DNA from: Trissonchulus latispiculum
Taxonomy: Eukaryota > Nematoda > Enoplea > Enoplida > Ironidae
NCBI GenBank assembly: GCA_030248195.1
Contig: JASAND010026699.1
Span: 1-64,000 of the forward strand
Length of the DNA: 64,000 nt
Direction: 5' to 3'
In this document: one piece after another, positions 1 to 9,850 of the stretch
Numbering within the stretch: position 1 is the stretch's first letter
Layout of the letters: every line of letters begins with the position of its first letter
Translations under genes and position numbers: made by a program
Notes under the pieces: model-generated
Database searches by the model: none
What the model saw: only the letters and a program-made list of their open reading frames with translations
What the model was told of the DNA's origin: nothing

Positions 1-1
1 C

Positions 2-64
2 CCCCCGCAGCTCCCTCTGCTGACACAGACGCCCGTCGTGGACGGCTACCCCCCGCAGCTCCCT
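2..64. repeat. Short GC-rich direct repeat
   Basis: A 15-mer beginning CCCCCGCAG occurs at 2-16 and again at 50-64, a 48 bp period, inside a GC-rich block (1-120) unlike the AT-rich sequence that follows. It may be the start of a minisatellite running left of the window or part of the Gypsy-1 3' region. Confidence 0.5.
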
Positions 65-394
65 GTTGTTGCGGCGGAGAACCACTTTGTTCACCTGTCC
101 CCGCTGACTCAGACCCCGCTTCAGACTCTAAAAATTGGACTCGTTTTTGGCTCATATTCACAACACAAGAAAATTTTGATACTAAACTACAATCCCCTTT
201 TCTTTTTTCAAATCTAAGTTACAAAAGAAAACAGAGCAAAACGACCTGAAAAAGGGTGATCCGTTCCAAGAAAAGACGTCGCAGCCACAACCAACCCGAT
301 GGACCAGCAGAAAAAGACACCCAACTAGAACAAAAACACAAAAGATAAATACACAATATATATATATATATACATAAAATAGTAGAAGAAACAA

Positions 395-763
395 TTAATC
401 GATGTGCAGTGTTTGTACTGACGGATTCAAAACAGTTCGTGCTGGAATAGTGATAGGAGGAGGAGGTGTTTCGAGCAAATCAAGAACACCTGAACCCCCC
501 ATACTGGAATAGTGAAACATCAAAGCTTCTGTGGAAGTAGATGTCGGAGTATCAGTAACTGCCGGAAAAAATAAAGAATTTCTCTCAAAAAGGTGACGTT
601 GCCCTAGAGCAGTATACTCAGTTCTAGGCGGTAGATATAATTTCGTAGCGGAAACTCCAAATTCTTTGGCCGCCGCTAACAAGGGCTGAAAAAGTGCTAA
701 AGCCGACAAATTTAAATAGGCATAATTCTCAATTCGAAGAAATTTACTAAGCACAGCTGGCAT
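395..763 (-). CDS. Gypsy-1 env-position ORF B, unknown (122 aa)
   Basis: An intact ATG-to-stop ORF in the orientation of Gypsy-1 pol, about 1.4 kb downstream of integrase, where env or accessory ORFs sit in gypsy elements. I do not recognise the product. It has no signal peptide or clear transmembrane segment, an N-terminal helical-looking stretch rich in Leu/Ala (about residues 15-40), a Ser/Thr-rich middle and a Pro run (PPPP) near the C-terminus. It lies 200 bp below a second unknown ORF on the same strand, and the pair could be co-expressed. It could also be an exon of a spliced subgenomic product. Coding status is inferred from length and placement only. Confidence 0.4.
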   Translation of the reverse strand: MPAVLSKFLRIENYAYLNLSALALFQPLLAAAKEFGVSATKLYLPPRTEYTALGQRHLFERNSLFFPAVTDTPTSTSTEALMFHYSSMGGSGVLDLLETPPPPITIPARTVLNPSVQTLHID

Positions 764-963
764 CGCAAGCCGAGAACTTTATAATCCAAATAAGCTAAAA
801 CAAATAATAAGAAAACCTACCACACTACCAAAATTGCAAACCGTCTTGACAGGGGCACCCACTAGATACCAAGTGATACTAAAAGAAAAAGTGCAAAAGG
901 TTAAAATAGCAAAATACACAGAAAATATACAAATACACAGATGTTAAAACAAAAAGGTGCAGG

Positions 964-1434
964 TTATTTCCTATCAGTGGCCACATGAAACAAGGAAGCG
1001 TACTCCCGATATGCTACCTCGTAAGAAGGGTTATCCGCTGTCCGAGGCGATATTCGACTCGGGACGGGTACACTATCCCCCTTTTCCACTACTGCGTGGA
1101 ATAGTGACTCGTACTCAACGAAAAACCACTCCGAGGTATTATTAAACATAGAATGTGGCTCTACTCGCATAGGTAAAGGTAGAGCTGTCGGATCATTATG
1201 GAAACAACGCAAAATTCGCTGTTCCAGTTTGCGCTGTTTCTCTTGCCGTTCTTGCTGTTCTTTTTCCGCTTGTCGACGGGCCTCCAAGACAGAAATAGTT
1301 TCTTGAAGGAGCTGTCGAGCGGATTTTTTAGGGAGCACCGGTTCCGAAGATTCAGGAGGCGGTGTCAAAGGTTTCAAAAATTTAGGTTTTTGTACTTCAA
1401 GAAAATTTTGAAATTTACTCCAGACTTTAGGCAT
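964..1434 (-). CDS. Gypsy-1 env-position ORF A, coiled-coil protein with repeated LFH motif (156 aa)
   Basis: An intact ORF on the strand of Gypsy-1, upstream of ORF B. Residues about 40-75 are rich in Glu, Gln, Arg and Leu with heptad-like spacing (LEARRQAEKEQQERQEKQ), consistent with a short coiled coil. The C-terminal third contains two copies of a short motif, EYESLFHAV and EYASLFHVA, about 35 residues apart. There is no signal peptide or membrane segment, so it is not a conventional envelope. The function is unknown. The placement suggests an accessory gene of this gypsy lineage, perhaps made from a spliced mRNA. A gag-like or structural role is possible but unsupported. Confidence 0.45.
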   Translation of the reverse strand: MPKVWSKFQNFLEVQKPKFLKPLTPPPESSEPVLPKKSARQLLQETISVLEARRQAEKEQQERQEKQRKLEQRILRCFHNDPTALPLPMRVEPHSMFNNTSEWFFVEYESLFHAVVEKGDSVPVPSRISPRTADNPSYEVAYREYASLFHVATDRK

Positions 1435-2126
1435 AGTTACAGATTTAAAAGTCCCTGCAAATGTCGCTCTACCAGGTAGATGAACAAATATATACTACAA
1501 TTCCAAGAAAAGTGCGTGTACAACAAAATACGTATATAGATACCTCCAACTATCCCAGATGATGGCCAGCACCAAGGAAATCACTGGCACCCTAAAAATA
1601 CGTGAAAAAGTGTCAACATCAGGTCAAGGAGTTTCAAAACTGATCAAAGAAAACTAATTTGTTCTAAAAGAAATAGCTGTAGAAAATATCGCTGAAAAAG
1701 AAAACGAAAAACTAAAACTTGATCATAGAAAAATTGAATGTTGTTTTCACACACAAGCAATTTAATCAAGAAAGAAAAGAGGACTTTACAAAAGTAACTT
1801 TAATCTAGGGTAGAAAAATTTTAGATAATCCGAAATAATAAATTCGAAACTTCAGAATTGGCAAAAATATTGTAAACTCACAATAACTAGATGTAGACCT
1901 CTCAAGGTGCCCACCGTCAAGCAAACACAAAAATACGTAAACCCTCTAAAAATAAACACAAAAGAGTTAAGACAAATAATTGTTAAAACAAAAAGTGAAT
2001 TAAATAGGAAAAGTGAGTAAAACATTTCTATTATGGTACAAAAAGTGAGATCAGAAGACGGATATAGCCGGGACAACATACGTATATACTAAAATAAAGG
2101 TAAAAGCCGAAAAGTACCCACGAAAC
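1435..2126. other. Spacer between Gypsy-1 integrase and env-position ORFs
   Basis: AT-rich sequence with many A-runs and only short ORFs. I see no coding domain, no LTR copy and no strong repeat. Confidence 0.5.
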
Positions 2127-2904
2127 TCATGAAGCGGGTTGATTTTCCGCCACAAAAGGTTTCAACCGGTTTACATGGATGTTTTCCGAAGGGGCATTAT
2201 TCCGTAAAGTAGACTGAATCTGACAGTTCGTAGGGGACAATACCTTGAGAACCCGGTATGGCCCTTCGAAAACGGGTAAATATTTGCGACTCTGGCCTTT
2301 GGGAATATTGGCTCGGGAAACATCCTTCCAAACCAAAATATCTTTTTGTACTGGACGTCTTAACTTTAGCACCATATGTGGCCTTCCGCTTTTTGAGGAT
2401 AGCCTCCATATGCTGCTTCAGAATTCTCCGTGTATAACGCAATCGGTCTCGCAATTCATCAAGATATGTCGGAAGGAAGTCGCGGACCTTAGGGTCAGGC
2501 GTAGTTAAAAAATTTTCTGAAAACAACCGCGGGTCCCGCCCATGTATCACATAATAGGGAGATTCCCCGGTTGAAGAATCTGGGGCCGCCCGATAAGCGA
2601 ACAGCACCCAGGGCAACAATTGGTCCCACTCCCGAGAAAAAGCCAGCATACACTTCTTAAGCAAACCCTTAAGCGTACCGTTGAGGCGTAAGGGATGGTA
2701 AGCTGTAGTACGTACTTTCTTGGTCCCCATTAATTTACACAATTCTTCCATGAGACTAGAACAAAATGGAGTACCCCGGTCCGTTATGAGTTCGCGCGGG
2801 GCCCCATGAACAGCTAGAATGTTTTCAGCAAACACCTTTGCAATCGTGAGAGTTTTTTCATTAGGCATAGCAAAAGCCCACCCCCACCGAGACAAAAAAA
2901 TCAA
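2127..2904 (-). pseudogene. Gypsy-1 integrase, DDE core and C-terminal part, frame-disrupted
   Basis: Continues the integrase whose zinc-binding half is in the 2861-4336 frame. In this frame the second catalytic Asp is seen in ITDRGTPF and a YRAAPDSSTGESPY stretch follows, typical of gypsy integrases. The region that should carry the catalytic Glu (normally NG.vER) reads LNGTLKGLLKK, so the Glu is missing. A second frame change gives the C-terminal GPY-type module at 2127-2375 (FEGPYRVLKV, then HVNRLKPF). With a lost Glu and two frame changes the product should be inactive. No chromodomain was seen after the GPY module. Confidence 0.8.
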
Positions 2905-4336
2905 CCACTACTAAAATTTTACTTTTGCCTGTCTTGGACGTAGGGGCATGGATAACATCCATAGCCAACCGCTCAAACGGAGCTTCAACCGGGGTGAAAA
3001 ATTTCAGATAAGCTTGTGGCTTAGTGGGCCCCGGGTTACACGCAGCACACGCCGTGCAGCGCGCAAGGTATTGTCCCATATCTGTACCCATGGATGGCCA
3101 ATAATATTTTGATGCTAGCCATCCCTGCATTTTGGCTCTACCGCTATGACAACCACCCAACATTTCTTGATGGCATTCATCCATAACATAGGAGCGGCAA
3201 TCCTCCGGAACAACAATCAGTCCAACAGCTTCTTTCCGTTTCTTGTTGAAAAGATCCCGAAAATATCGGTACAAAATGCCATTACGTATCCCGAAATCAC
3301 CTGAATTTTGACGGATGAACTGGGCCAGCTTCTTATCCTCAGGGAGTTTCTTTGTCGTGAGGTAATCCATGATAGCCTTCGTGAATGGATCGGCAGCCAG
3401 AGAACGACGCCAGATACCTGCGGCAGCTGCAGCAGGTGGAGGGCCGTCCGGGCCGTCCTCGGGTCCTTCTTCATCCAAGGCTTCATCCATAATTGCACCA
3501 ATTAGTTCTGGCGTACCCAAAAAGAATTGAAACACCGCTCCCACGAAATCAGGAATTTCAGGGTGATCAGCAAAAGAGCCCGCAAACAGCGGCGGGTTGC
3601 GGGATAGCGCGTCGGCGGCACCATTCGTGACTCCAGGGCGTTGTATAACCCGGAAGCGAAAACCACGCAGAAAGGCCCGCCAACGAGCTATCCTCCCCGC
3701 CGCGGCCTTGGACTTTGCCGCATCACCCAACATGTACTCCAAAGCCTGATGGTCCGTTATAACATCAAAATCGTGCAAAACCAAATAGTGTTGAAAATAG
3801 GAAATCCCAAAAAATATGGCTAGAGCTTCCAGTTCCGTTACGCTATAGTTTTTCTCTGCTGGCTGGAGTGCTCTAGCGGCATAGGCAACCGGGTGAAATT
3901 TTTCCTGGACATCCTGTTGTTGGAGAACCGCAGCAATCCCAAAATAGCTAGCATCAGTCACCAAGGTAAAAGGCTTTTTGAAATCCGGATAAATCAAAAC
4001 AGGAGCAGTTATAAGCTTTTCCTTCAGGATTTCAAAAGCTTGTTGACAGGCTTCATCCCAAATAAAATCACGATCTTTTTTGAGTAAGGCCGTCAAAGGG
4101 TGGGCAATCTTTGAAAAATTCGGCACGAACCGTCGGTAATAGCCAGCCAAACCCAAAAAGCTCTGGATATCCTTCACATTCCGAGGCACAGGGGACTGCT
4201 TCGCCACACGTATCTTTTCTGGGTCCGTCGCAATACCAAATTCGGATAAAATATGCCCGAGAAAAGCCATTTGTTTACGAGCAAACTCGCACTTAGAGAC
4301 TTTCAAAATGACATTTTGACAATGACAAAATGACAA
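2861..4336 (-). pseudogene. Gypsy-1 RT thumb, RNase H and integrase zinc finger
   Basis: The ORF of 491 aa begins with the RT region after the catalytic motif (FLGHILSEFGI, then the YYRRFVPNFS block), continues through gypsy-type RNase H (LVTDASYFG, TDHQALEYM, and NGAADALSR at its end) and into the integrase HHCC zinc finger (CHQEMLGGCHSG followed by CTACAAC). It ends just after the first catalytic Asp (MDVIHAP) by shifting frame into the 2197-2904 reading. An acidic, Ala- and Pro-rich linker (DEEGPEDGPDGPPP) separates RNase H from integrase. A small duplication of TGACAATGACAAAA-like sequence near 4310-4340 marks the frame change joining this segment to the RT palm. Confidence 0.85.
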
Positions 4337-5144
4337 TGACAGAACAACGGCGAAAAATTTCCAAAAGCTTCTGCAGATGATCTAATTGGGTAGAACTGGT
4401 AACCAAAACGTCATCGATGTAGACCACAAATCCTTCCATGATGCGGTCGATGATTCTCTGGAAGGTACTAGGGGCATTACAAAGACCAAATGGCATCACC
4501 TTAAATTCATACAGGCCAGAATGGGTGATGAAGGCTGTTTTTTCGCAATCTGGAGGATAAATAGGGACCTGGTGAAATCCCGAGGCAAGGTCCATTTTGG
4601 AGAAAATGGAGTGGCCCAGGATACTTTCGAACAAGCTGGTAATATAAGGTAGAGGGTAACAGTCTCGCTTTGTGACAGAGTTAGGCTTCATGTAATCCAC
4701 GCATAGGCGTCAATCCCCATCCTTTTTGGCGACCAAAATAATAGGGGAGGCCCAAGGACTTCTCGAAGGTTGGATTAGGCCTTGTTCTAGCCAAGCCGCA
4801 AGCTTTTCATCAATGATCTTACGCTGGGCCGGGTTAACTTTATAAGCTCTGGCCTTGATAGGGCGTTTACCCGGTTCGATCTCAATATAATGATAGTCCA
4901 CTGTTGTCTTACCCACGCCGCCAGCGGCATCCCAGATGTCCGGAAAATTCAGGATCATCAATCGAAGGCGTCGCTGGTTCTGGCGGGTCAAGCAACAGTC
5001 CTCGAGTTTGATTTTCGCATTAATGAAGGCCCGTTTCTCTAGTGCTGAGAGAGATGCGGTATCCACAGCATCCCTCCGGGACACCACCAGATCTAGCCCA
5101 TTACGCGGAACCCGCTGGTCCGTAACACTAGATCTATATCCCAT
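4293..5144 (-). pseudogene. Gypsy-1 reverse transcriptase fingers and palm, in-frame TGA
   Basis: Residues characteristic of Ty3/gypsy RT are read in order: SPWASPIILVAKKDG, then after a TGA codon (4707-4709) RLCVDYMKPN, KMDLASGFHQV, TAFITHSGLYEF, MPFGLCNAPSTFQ and the active site VVYIDDVL, with both catalytic Asp residues present. The TGA sits where the family has Arg or Trp, consistent with a single transition. Upstream, 5145-5502 reads in other frames around a poly-G tract, so the PR-RT junction is scrambled or misassembled. Confidence 0.85.
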
Positions 5145-5412
5145 ATCTCATATCCCTCTTCTCCGGGATGGATTTTGCTCTGAATCACAGATTTCCGCCA
5201 TACCCACCCTCTCTTGGGTTGCTGGTGTGCCTCCGGCGTAGCGAGATTAACCACCCGTGTGCACCCAGGATGCTCCGCGGCGTGCACGGACATCATCTGA
5301 GGCACCAGGTGTTGTAGGACTTCCTTTTGCGGCTGTTCCAAAACATCACCAACGCCTTCTGGGCGTAGTCGACCATCATCCCATTAAATGAGTAGAGGAA
5401 AAAACACAGAAA

Positions 5413-5437
5413 GGGGGGGGGGGGGGGAGGGGGGGGT
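5413..5437. repeat. Poly-G tract at the Gypsy-1 PR/RT junction
   Basis: A run of about 25 bases that is nearly all G (C on the coding strand), giving a poly-Pro reading in one frame. The pol frame changes on both sides of it. This could be a genuine homopolymer expansion or a polymerase or assembly slippage site. Confidence 0.7.
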
Positions 5438-5550
5438 GAAAGGGGAATGGGGGGCGAGGCCCAAGTCTCGGAAACCGGAGGGACCACCACCTCGACAGCC
5501 ATGACTGCCGTAAATACGGGTTCAGATTCCAGGCCCCACTCAGCACGAAT

Positions 5551-6762
5551 TTAAGCTGGTTTCATGAGTGAATATGTAAATCCATCCATAAAAATTTTAT
5601 TAGACGAGAGCCAAATATCCCATTTATACGCTTTCATGAAATCAGTTCCAATTAAAATGACTTTATGAAAATCAGGGGCCAGGTAAAAATACCACTGAAA
5701 AGCAACTGGCCCCAAAGTAAACGATAAAAGAACTTTACCTCCAATACGTAGTGGAGCATTACCTGAGGTACGAGCCTGAATGGAATCTGCAACCTGAACC
5801 CGTACATCCACGCCGGCACGAAGCAGGCGGTCCAGGCCGCCCTGGCTGAGGATGGAGATAGACGCACCCGTGTCAATAATGGCCATCAGCCGCGAGTTTT
5901 GAATTTCGAGCATAATAGCCGGGGTATTATCTCCTGCCGCCAAGACTACTTCTAGTTCAAATTCGGTCAAAGTTTGAGGGTAAATTGACGCAGAGTGAAA
6001 AGTGCCTTCTCCCTTCAAATTAGGAACTTTCAAACTTTCCCCCACTTGGACTAATTCTTGATGCATAGTGGTACTTGCAAAGGAATCACCCGATGTTAAC
6101 GTGTCAGCAGCCGTGCAAGCGGCACCGTCGGCCCGGGGGCCAGTCTGGGGTAGGGATCCCCCCACATCCGTTCCCACGTCATTCGTAAGTTTCCTCAACT
6201 GTTCTAACTGTTTTTGAATAGTTTCGAAATATTGAAACATAAGGGAAGAAGTACTACTGAACATATCCAATAAAAGCGCAAAATTTTCTTCGACCACCGC
6301 TAATAAGCGAGGTGCGCGATTTTCGCTCATATGTGCCCCTTGCACTTCTTCCGTGGGCAAGTCTAGTACAAAAATATGTTGTTCAGGCGCTTTTTCCGCT
6401 TCAACATAGCCCACATGTAACTGATTAACCATCTGACTAACCTGAGTTAGAGTGGGAAGTGGGTGAGAAGTTTGGGGGGCATACACCCCCCCTTGAGCTT
6501 CCCCCGAAACAGACGGAATTGTCGCTGGCTGCTGACCTGAAGCACGAACAAACCCTTCTGGGGTCTGAGCGTTACCCCCCTGAGCCTGTGTTGCAACCTG
6601 AGGAGCGGACACCGGAACCAGGGTCGGAACCGGGGCCGGGGCGGCGGCAGACGCAGCCACCCCGGAAGCGGCTCCCACGGCCTGATAACCCGGAGCCGGC
6701 TGCCACAGCTGCGTAGCAGGCTGTTGTACGTACGTATACACCGACACAGAGGCACACGGCAC
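5551..6762 (-). CDS. Gypsy-1 aspartic protease region with long N-terminal linker (403 aa)
   Basis: Encodes a retropepsin-like protease: the catalytic motif IIDTGASISIL lies near residue 300, followed by the flap region and a C-terminal VILIGTDFMKAY, the usual LIGxD motif. The 290 residues before it are low-complexity (Ala, Pro, Val, Gln rich), then acidic with a probable helical segment (QKQLEQLRKL). The ORF overlaps the gag frame by about 300 bp (6447-6762) in another frame, compatible with gag-to-pol frameshifting or a decayed frame. The ATG at 6762 is probably not the real start, since expression is expected as a fusion from gag. Confidence 0.75.
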   Translation of the reverse strand: MPCASVSVYTYVQQPATQLWQPAPGYQAVGAASGVAASAAAPAPVPTLVPVSAPQVATQAQGGNAQTPEGFVRASGQQPATIPSVSGEAQGGVYAPQTSHPLPTLTQVSQMVNQLHVGYVEAEKAPEQHIFVLDLPTEEVQGAHMSENRAPRLLAVVEENFALLLDMFSSTSSLMFQYFETIQKQLEQLRKLTNDVGTDVGGSLPQTGPRADGAACTAADTLTSGDSFASTTMHQELVQVGESLKVPNLKGEGTFHSASIYPQTLTEFELEVVLAAGDNTPAIMLEIQNSRLMAIIDTGASISILSQGGLDRLLRAGVDVRVQVADSIQARTSGNAPLRIGGKVLLSFTLGPVAFQWYFYLAPDFHKVILIGTDFMKAYKWDIWLSSNKIFMDGFTYSLMKPA

Positions 6763-9002
6763 CTGTGTTGTGGGATACGTATAACAACCTTGTGTGGCCT
6801 GGGGGTAGGTGTAGGAGCGGAGGAGACCTCCACTCCCGCCACCTGTTCACGCCTACTCCCCTTATTTTTCCAGAAGGTTGGGGCCAGTTGGGGGTTTTTA
6901 TCCCAACACCGGTCTGGGTCGTGGCCCCGCCTCCCACAGAACTGACACCTAGGTCTGGGGGGCCCCTCTGGTTTCGCCACAGTTTCTAGTTTCTTTTCAA
7001 AATATTCTTTCAAAGATTGCAATTCTTTAGCGAAATCAAACTGCGCAGGTTTTACCCCCTCTTTAGTCTCTACCTGATAAACAGGGGTTATCGCATCCAT
7101 GACCTCCTCAGGTTGACACTTTGCCAGTCTCGAGTCTAATTTATCAATAACCCGGCGTAATTCGTCCATAGTGGGCTCACCTTGCGAGAAAATTGGGGCC
7201 AACGTCATAGCATAGCGGGGATTTACCCCCACAAATACCTGTTGAGCGCCGTGCTTGTCCCTTTCCTCCGGGGTAGACCAAATATCCAGGACCATTACTT
7301 GAAGCTCCGAGATAAACTTACGTACCGTTTCTCCCGGTTTTTGTGTCCGATTGACAAACGTAGTATATCGTTCCTGAATAGACATCTGAGGCTTAGAAAA
7401 CTGCGAACGTAATGATTCCGTGATCTTCTCAAAAGAATCGGTGATATTCGGTCCCACCTTCGAAGCATACACCTGCGCCTTACCTCCCAATTTATTATAC
7501 AGAAGCATTGCCCACTGATCTTCCGGAATCTGATGGATAGTCGCCGCCGAGACAAATTGCGGAAGCCAGTCATCCATATATGCGGTTTCGGGTTCAAATT
7601 TGGGGACTTCCCGCAAAATTTCCATATACGTCCGATACAGGGCAGCATTGTGTTTGACTACCGAAATATCAGTAGCCTCCATCGTAGCTGAATTAGGATG
7701 TCTCGGGCGAGCTCCATACGAAGGCTTATCTGTTCGTGGGATTGCCGCAAATGTTTGCTCTTCAACAGAAACCTTTGCTGGCACAGGAGAAATAGATTGA
7801 GTCACCGTAGATTTGTGCCCTGGATTCTGAGAAAAGCCTTGGCCTGGACTTGACCCCGGAGGAGGATCGGGCCGGGGCCCAGCCGGAGATGGGGCAAGAA
7901 CAGCTCCAGCCGCGTCAGTAACGCCAGCAGGTGCGTTCACTGCCACATTCGGGCCGGGTCCAGTACCCGCAGAATACGTAGGGGCAAGCACCGCACACTG
8001 GGGCACATTCGTGAATTGTCCCGGGACAAGCTGAGGACCCCCCAAAATTTGTACCGGAGTTTGAGATGTTATCGGGACCATATAATTAATATTGACAATT
8101 ATTAGGCTGTGGGGTGCCCCAGACATCTGCTGCGTTTAGGGCGCCGCATTCCGAGGCGCCGACGCAGCCGCCAGTTGAGGGGAGGGGGAGGCACGACTTT
8201 TTCTATACGTACCCTGTGGATACTGTTCGCACGGCGGTATCCACTCAAAATCCCCTACCAAACCTCCATTTGTCCCCAAAAGTTGTCCTCCTGCAGATTG
8301 AGGCGTATTTTGAGGACCCACAATTTGCCCATCCCCCAAATTTTGCAATTTTGAGGAATTTTGTACAGGTTGAAGGGAAGGGGTCAGGGTCCGTTCCGGG
8401 GCGGTTTGCACCAGATCAGAACCCTGAGTTGGGGCGGTCTGACTGTCCGCTAGCTGAATTAAGTCACCTACAGGGGTTTCCCGACCTTGTCCCAAGGACT
8501 CCCCCGACTGTTCAATACCTTTCTGAACTTTACTAGCTGAATTTTCCTGCAGACGATAAATCTCGGACAATTTCTGAGGGGCCAACCCTTTCTTTTTACA
8601 CAGACGATCAAGAAAATCTTGCATCAATGTATAAAGGTCACCTTCCCCTTTTTCAGCAGCCATTTCCAAATAGGGATCAATATCCATCACTTTCGACGGG
8701 GGGGAATTCCTTCGAACACCTTTTCCAGGTTCCGAAATCACCTCCCTCACCGATTCAGACACAGGGGTGTCAGACCTCCCCAACAACGATTTCACTGTAG
8801 TTTCTGACTGTTGACTGGATGGGGAGGCACCTGGGCTCACCCCCCCAGACCCAGGAGCGACTGTCAAGGGAAGGAGGGTTCTCCCGGAACAACCCCCAGC
8901 CCTCCCATTTTCTTGTCTCGGAGGACCGTACCGTCCGGTTAAAATATCACCAAAATCGGACACTGACACTGTTGGAGGTTGCGGGGCATAAAAAGTCGAC
9001 AT
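6447..9002 (-). pseudogene. Gypsy-1 Gag, split by one in-frame TAA
   Basis: Two ORFs in the same frame, 8136-9002 (288 aa) and 6447-8126 (559 aa), are separated only by a TAA at 8136-8138 and a few codons, so they are one gag reading frame. The upstream part is Pro/Gly/Ser-rich and disordered. The downstream part has the retrotransposon Gag capsid-like region (around DDWLPQFVSAATIH to RRVIDKLDSRL) and one CCHC zinc knuckle (CQFCGRRGHDPDRC) that binds the genomic RNA. After the knuckle the frame reads unlike protein and the protease frame takes over. The stop may be a mutation in this copy or a leaky codon. Confidence 0.8.
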
Positions 9003-9103
9003 GCTAGTCCCACCCCGCCAATTTTCGTCTTGGGTGGGTGTGGGGGACTCGCTAACAACTCTAAGCGAACCCCCCCCCAGGCGGGCATTGAAATGTCAAG
9101 AGA

Positions 9104-9415
9104 CTAGTTGAATTCGTTATAATTCCCCCATTCTGTTGGACTCTCGGCATAGAATCGGATCGGGGAGGGGGCCGGGGGCGTGTCCCCCCCCAAGTGAACT
9201 GTCGCTCCGGGGTTGGGGTGGGTGTTGGGGGCCCCCCCAAAATTTTCTTCCCCCACAGTATCACCCCCGACCGCATTCATCTCTGCCATTTTGTTACTTC
9301 TGTCAGTCTCCAAAAATTCTGCTTCACTTTGAGGATGTTCGTGAAAAAGTACCACTTTTTCGTGTAAACTACGAGTAATACTACGAGTGATAGGTCCAGA
9401 ATAATTTTTGGACAT
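9104..9415 (-). CDS. Gypsy-1 leader ORF (103 aa)
   Basis: Begins with ATG four bases inside the primer-binding site and reads 103 codons in a different frame from gag. It is polar at the N-terminus and Gly/Pro-rich toward the end. It could be the true N-terminus of Gag, with the frame lost at the poly-C tract around 9068-9076, or a chance upstream ORF. No domain is recognised. Confidence 0.35.
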   Translation of the reverse strand: MSKNYSGPITRSITRSLHEKVVLFHEHPQSEAEFLETDRSNKMAEMNAVGGDTVGEENFGGAPNTHPNPGATVHLGGDTPPAPSPIRFYAESPTEWGNYNEFN

Positions 9416-9418
9416 CTA

Positions 9419-9436
9419 CCACTGTCGCGGTCGCCA
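9419..9436 (-). promoter_or_regulatory. Gypsy-1 primer binding site, probably tRNA-Arg
   Basis: On the minus strand, four bases after the LTR end (CTACA at 9441), the sequence TGGCGACCGCGACAGTGG begins with the TGG complementary to a tRNA CCA tail. It closely resembles the 3' end of animal tRNA-Arg(UCG) (TGGCGACCGTGACAG), differing at one position in the first 15. This fixes the orientation and the inner LTR edge. Confidence 0.7.
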
Positions 9437-9440
9437 CTTT

Positions 9441-9850
9441 TGTAGGGAATGAAACCCCGGTGCTACATTCAGGATGACAGACCGTTTATTTGCAGGTTGT
9501 TGTCAAAGGTGTGTGATGTCCAGAACTCAATAAAATGGTTTTGTGGTTATTTGCTGACTAGGGTTGAATAGTCGCTCGCTCAGAATATAAGAAGAACCCC
9601 TATGCTAAAAGGTTATTTATTCACATATCCAAAACAAACCACAAATAATTTCCAAAACGAGTTCAGCTCGGATCATAAAAAGTACAAACGAAAACAACAC
9701 TCGCAAAATGGCAGAGACGACCTACTCTACCCACCACCTATTCACAACGCTGACAATACCCCAACTGAACTTGATCCACCATCATGAACTAGTTCATCAT
9801 CATGAGTCACGTTTGAGCCATGAAATTAGCTAACGATAATTTTACATTGA
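9441..9850 (-). repeat. Gypsy-1 5' LTR (outer edge uncertain)
   Basis: The inner edge is set by the terminal ...CCCTACA and the primer site immediately after it. The region has TTTATT-type sequences, which are AATAAA on the coding strand, at several places (9485, 9605), as expected in an LTR. Without the second LTR in the window the outer edge cannot be placed; a CA near 9847 is one candidate. Confidence 0.5.

Larger units (their letters stand above)
1..9850 (-). mobile_element. Gypsy-1: Ty3/gypsy LTR retrotransposon, 3' end outside window
   Basis: Read on the minus strand, the order is 5' LTR (from 9441), primer site (9419-9436), leader ORF, gag with CCHC knuckle, aspartic protease, RT, RNase H, zinc-finger/DDE integrase, then two extra ORFs in the env position (964-1434 and 395-763). 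PR-RT-RH-IN order is diagnostic of Ty3/gypsy. No copy of the 5' LTR sequence was seen between 1 and 2126, so the 3' LTR should lie left of the window. Pol has at least one in-frame stop and several frame changes, so this copy is dead or poorly assembled. The outer 5' LTR edge near 9850 is a guess. Confidence 0.85.

Noticed and set aside
6459..6989. Plus-strand ORFs opposite Gypsy-1 gag/protease
   Set aside because: They are shadows of the coding strand in Pro/Ala-rich sequence.
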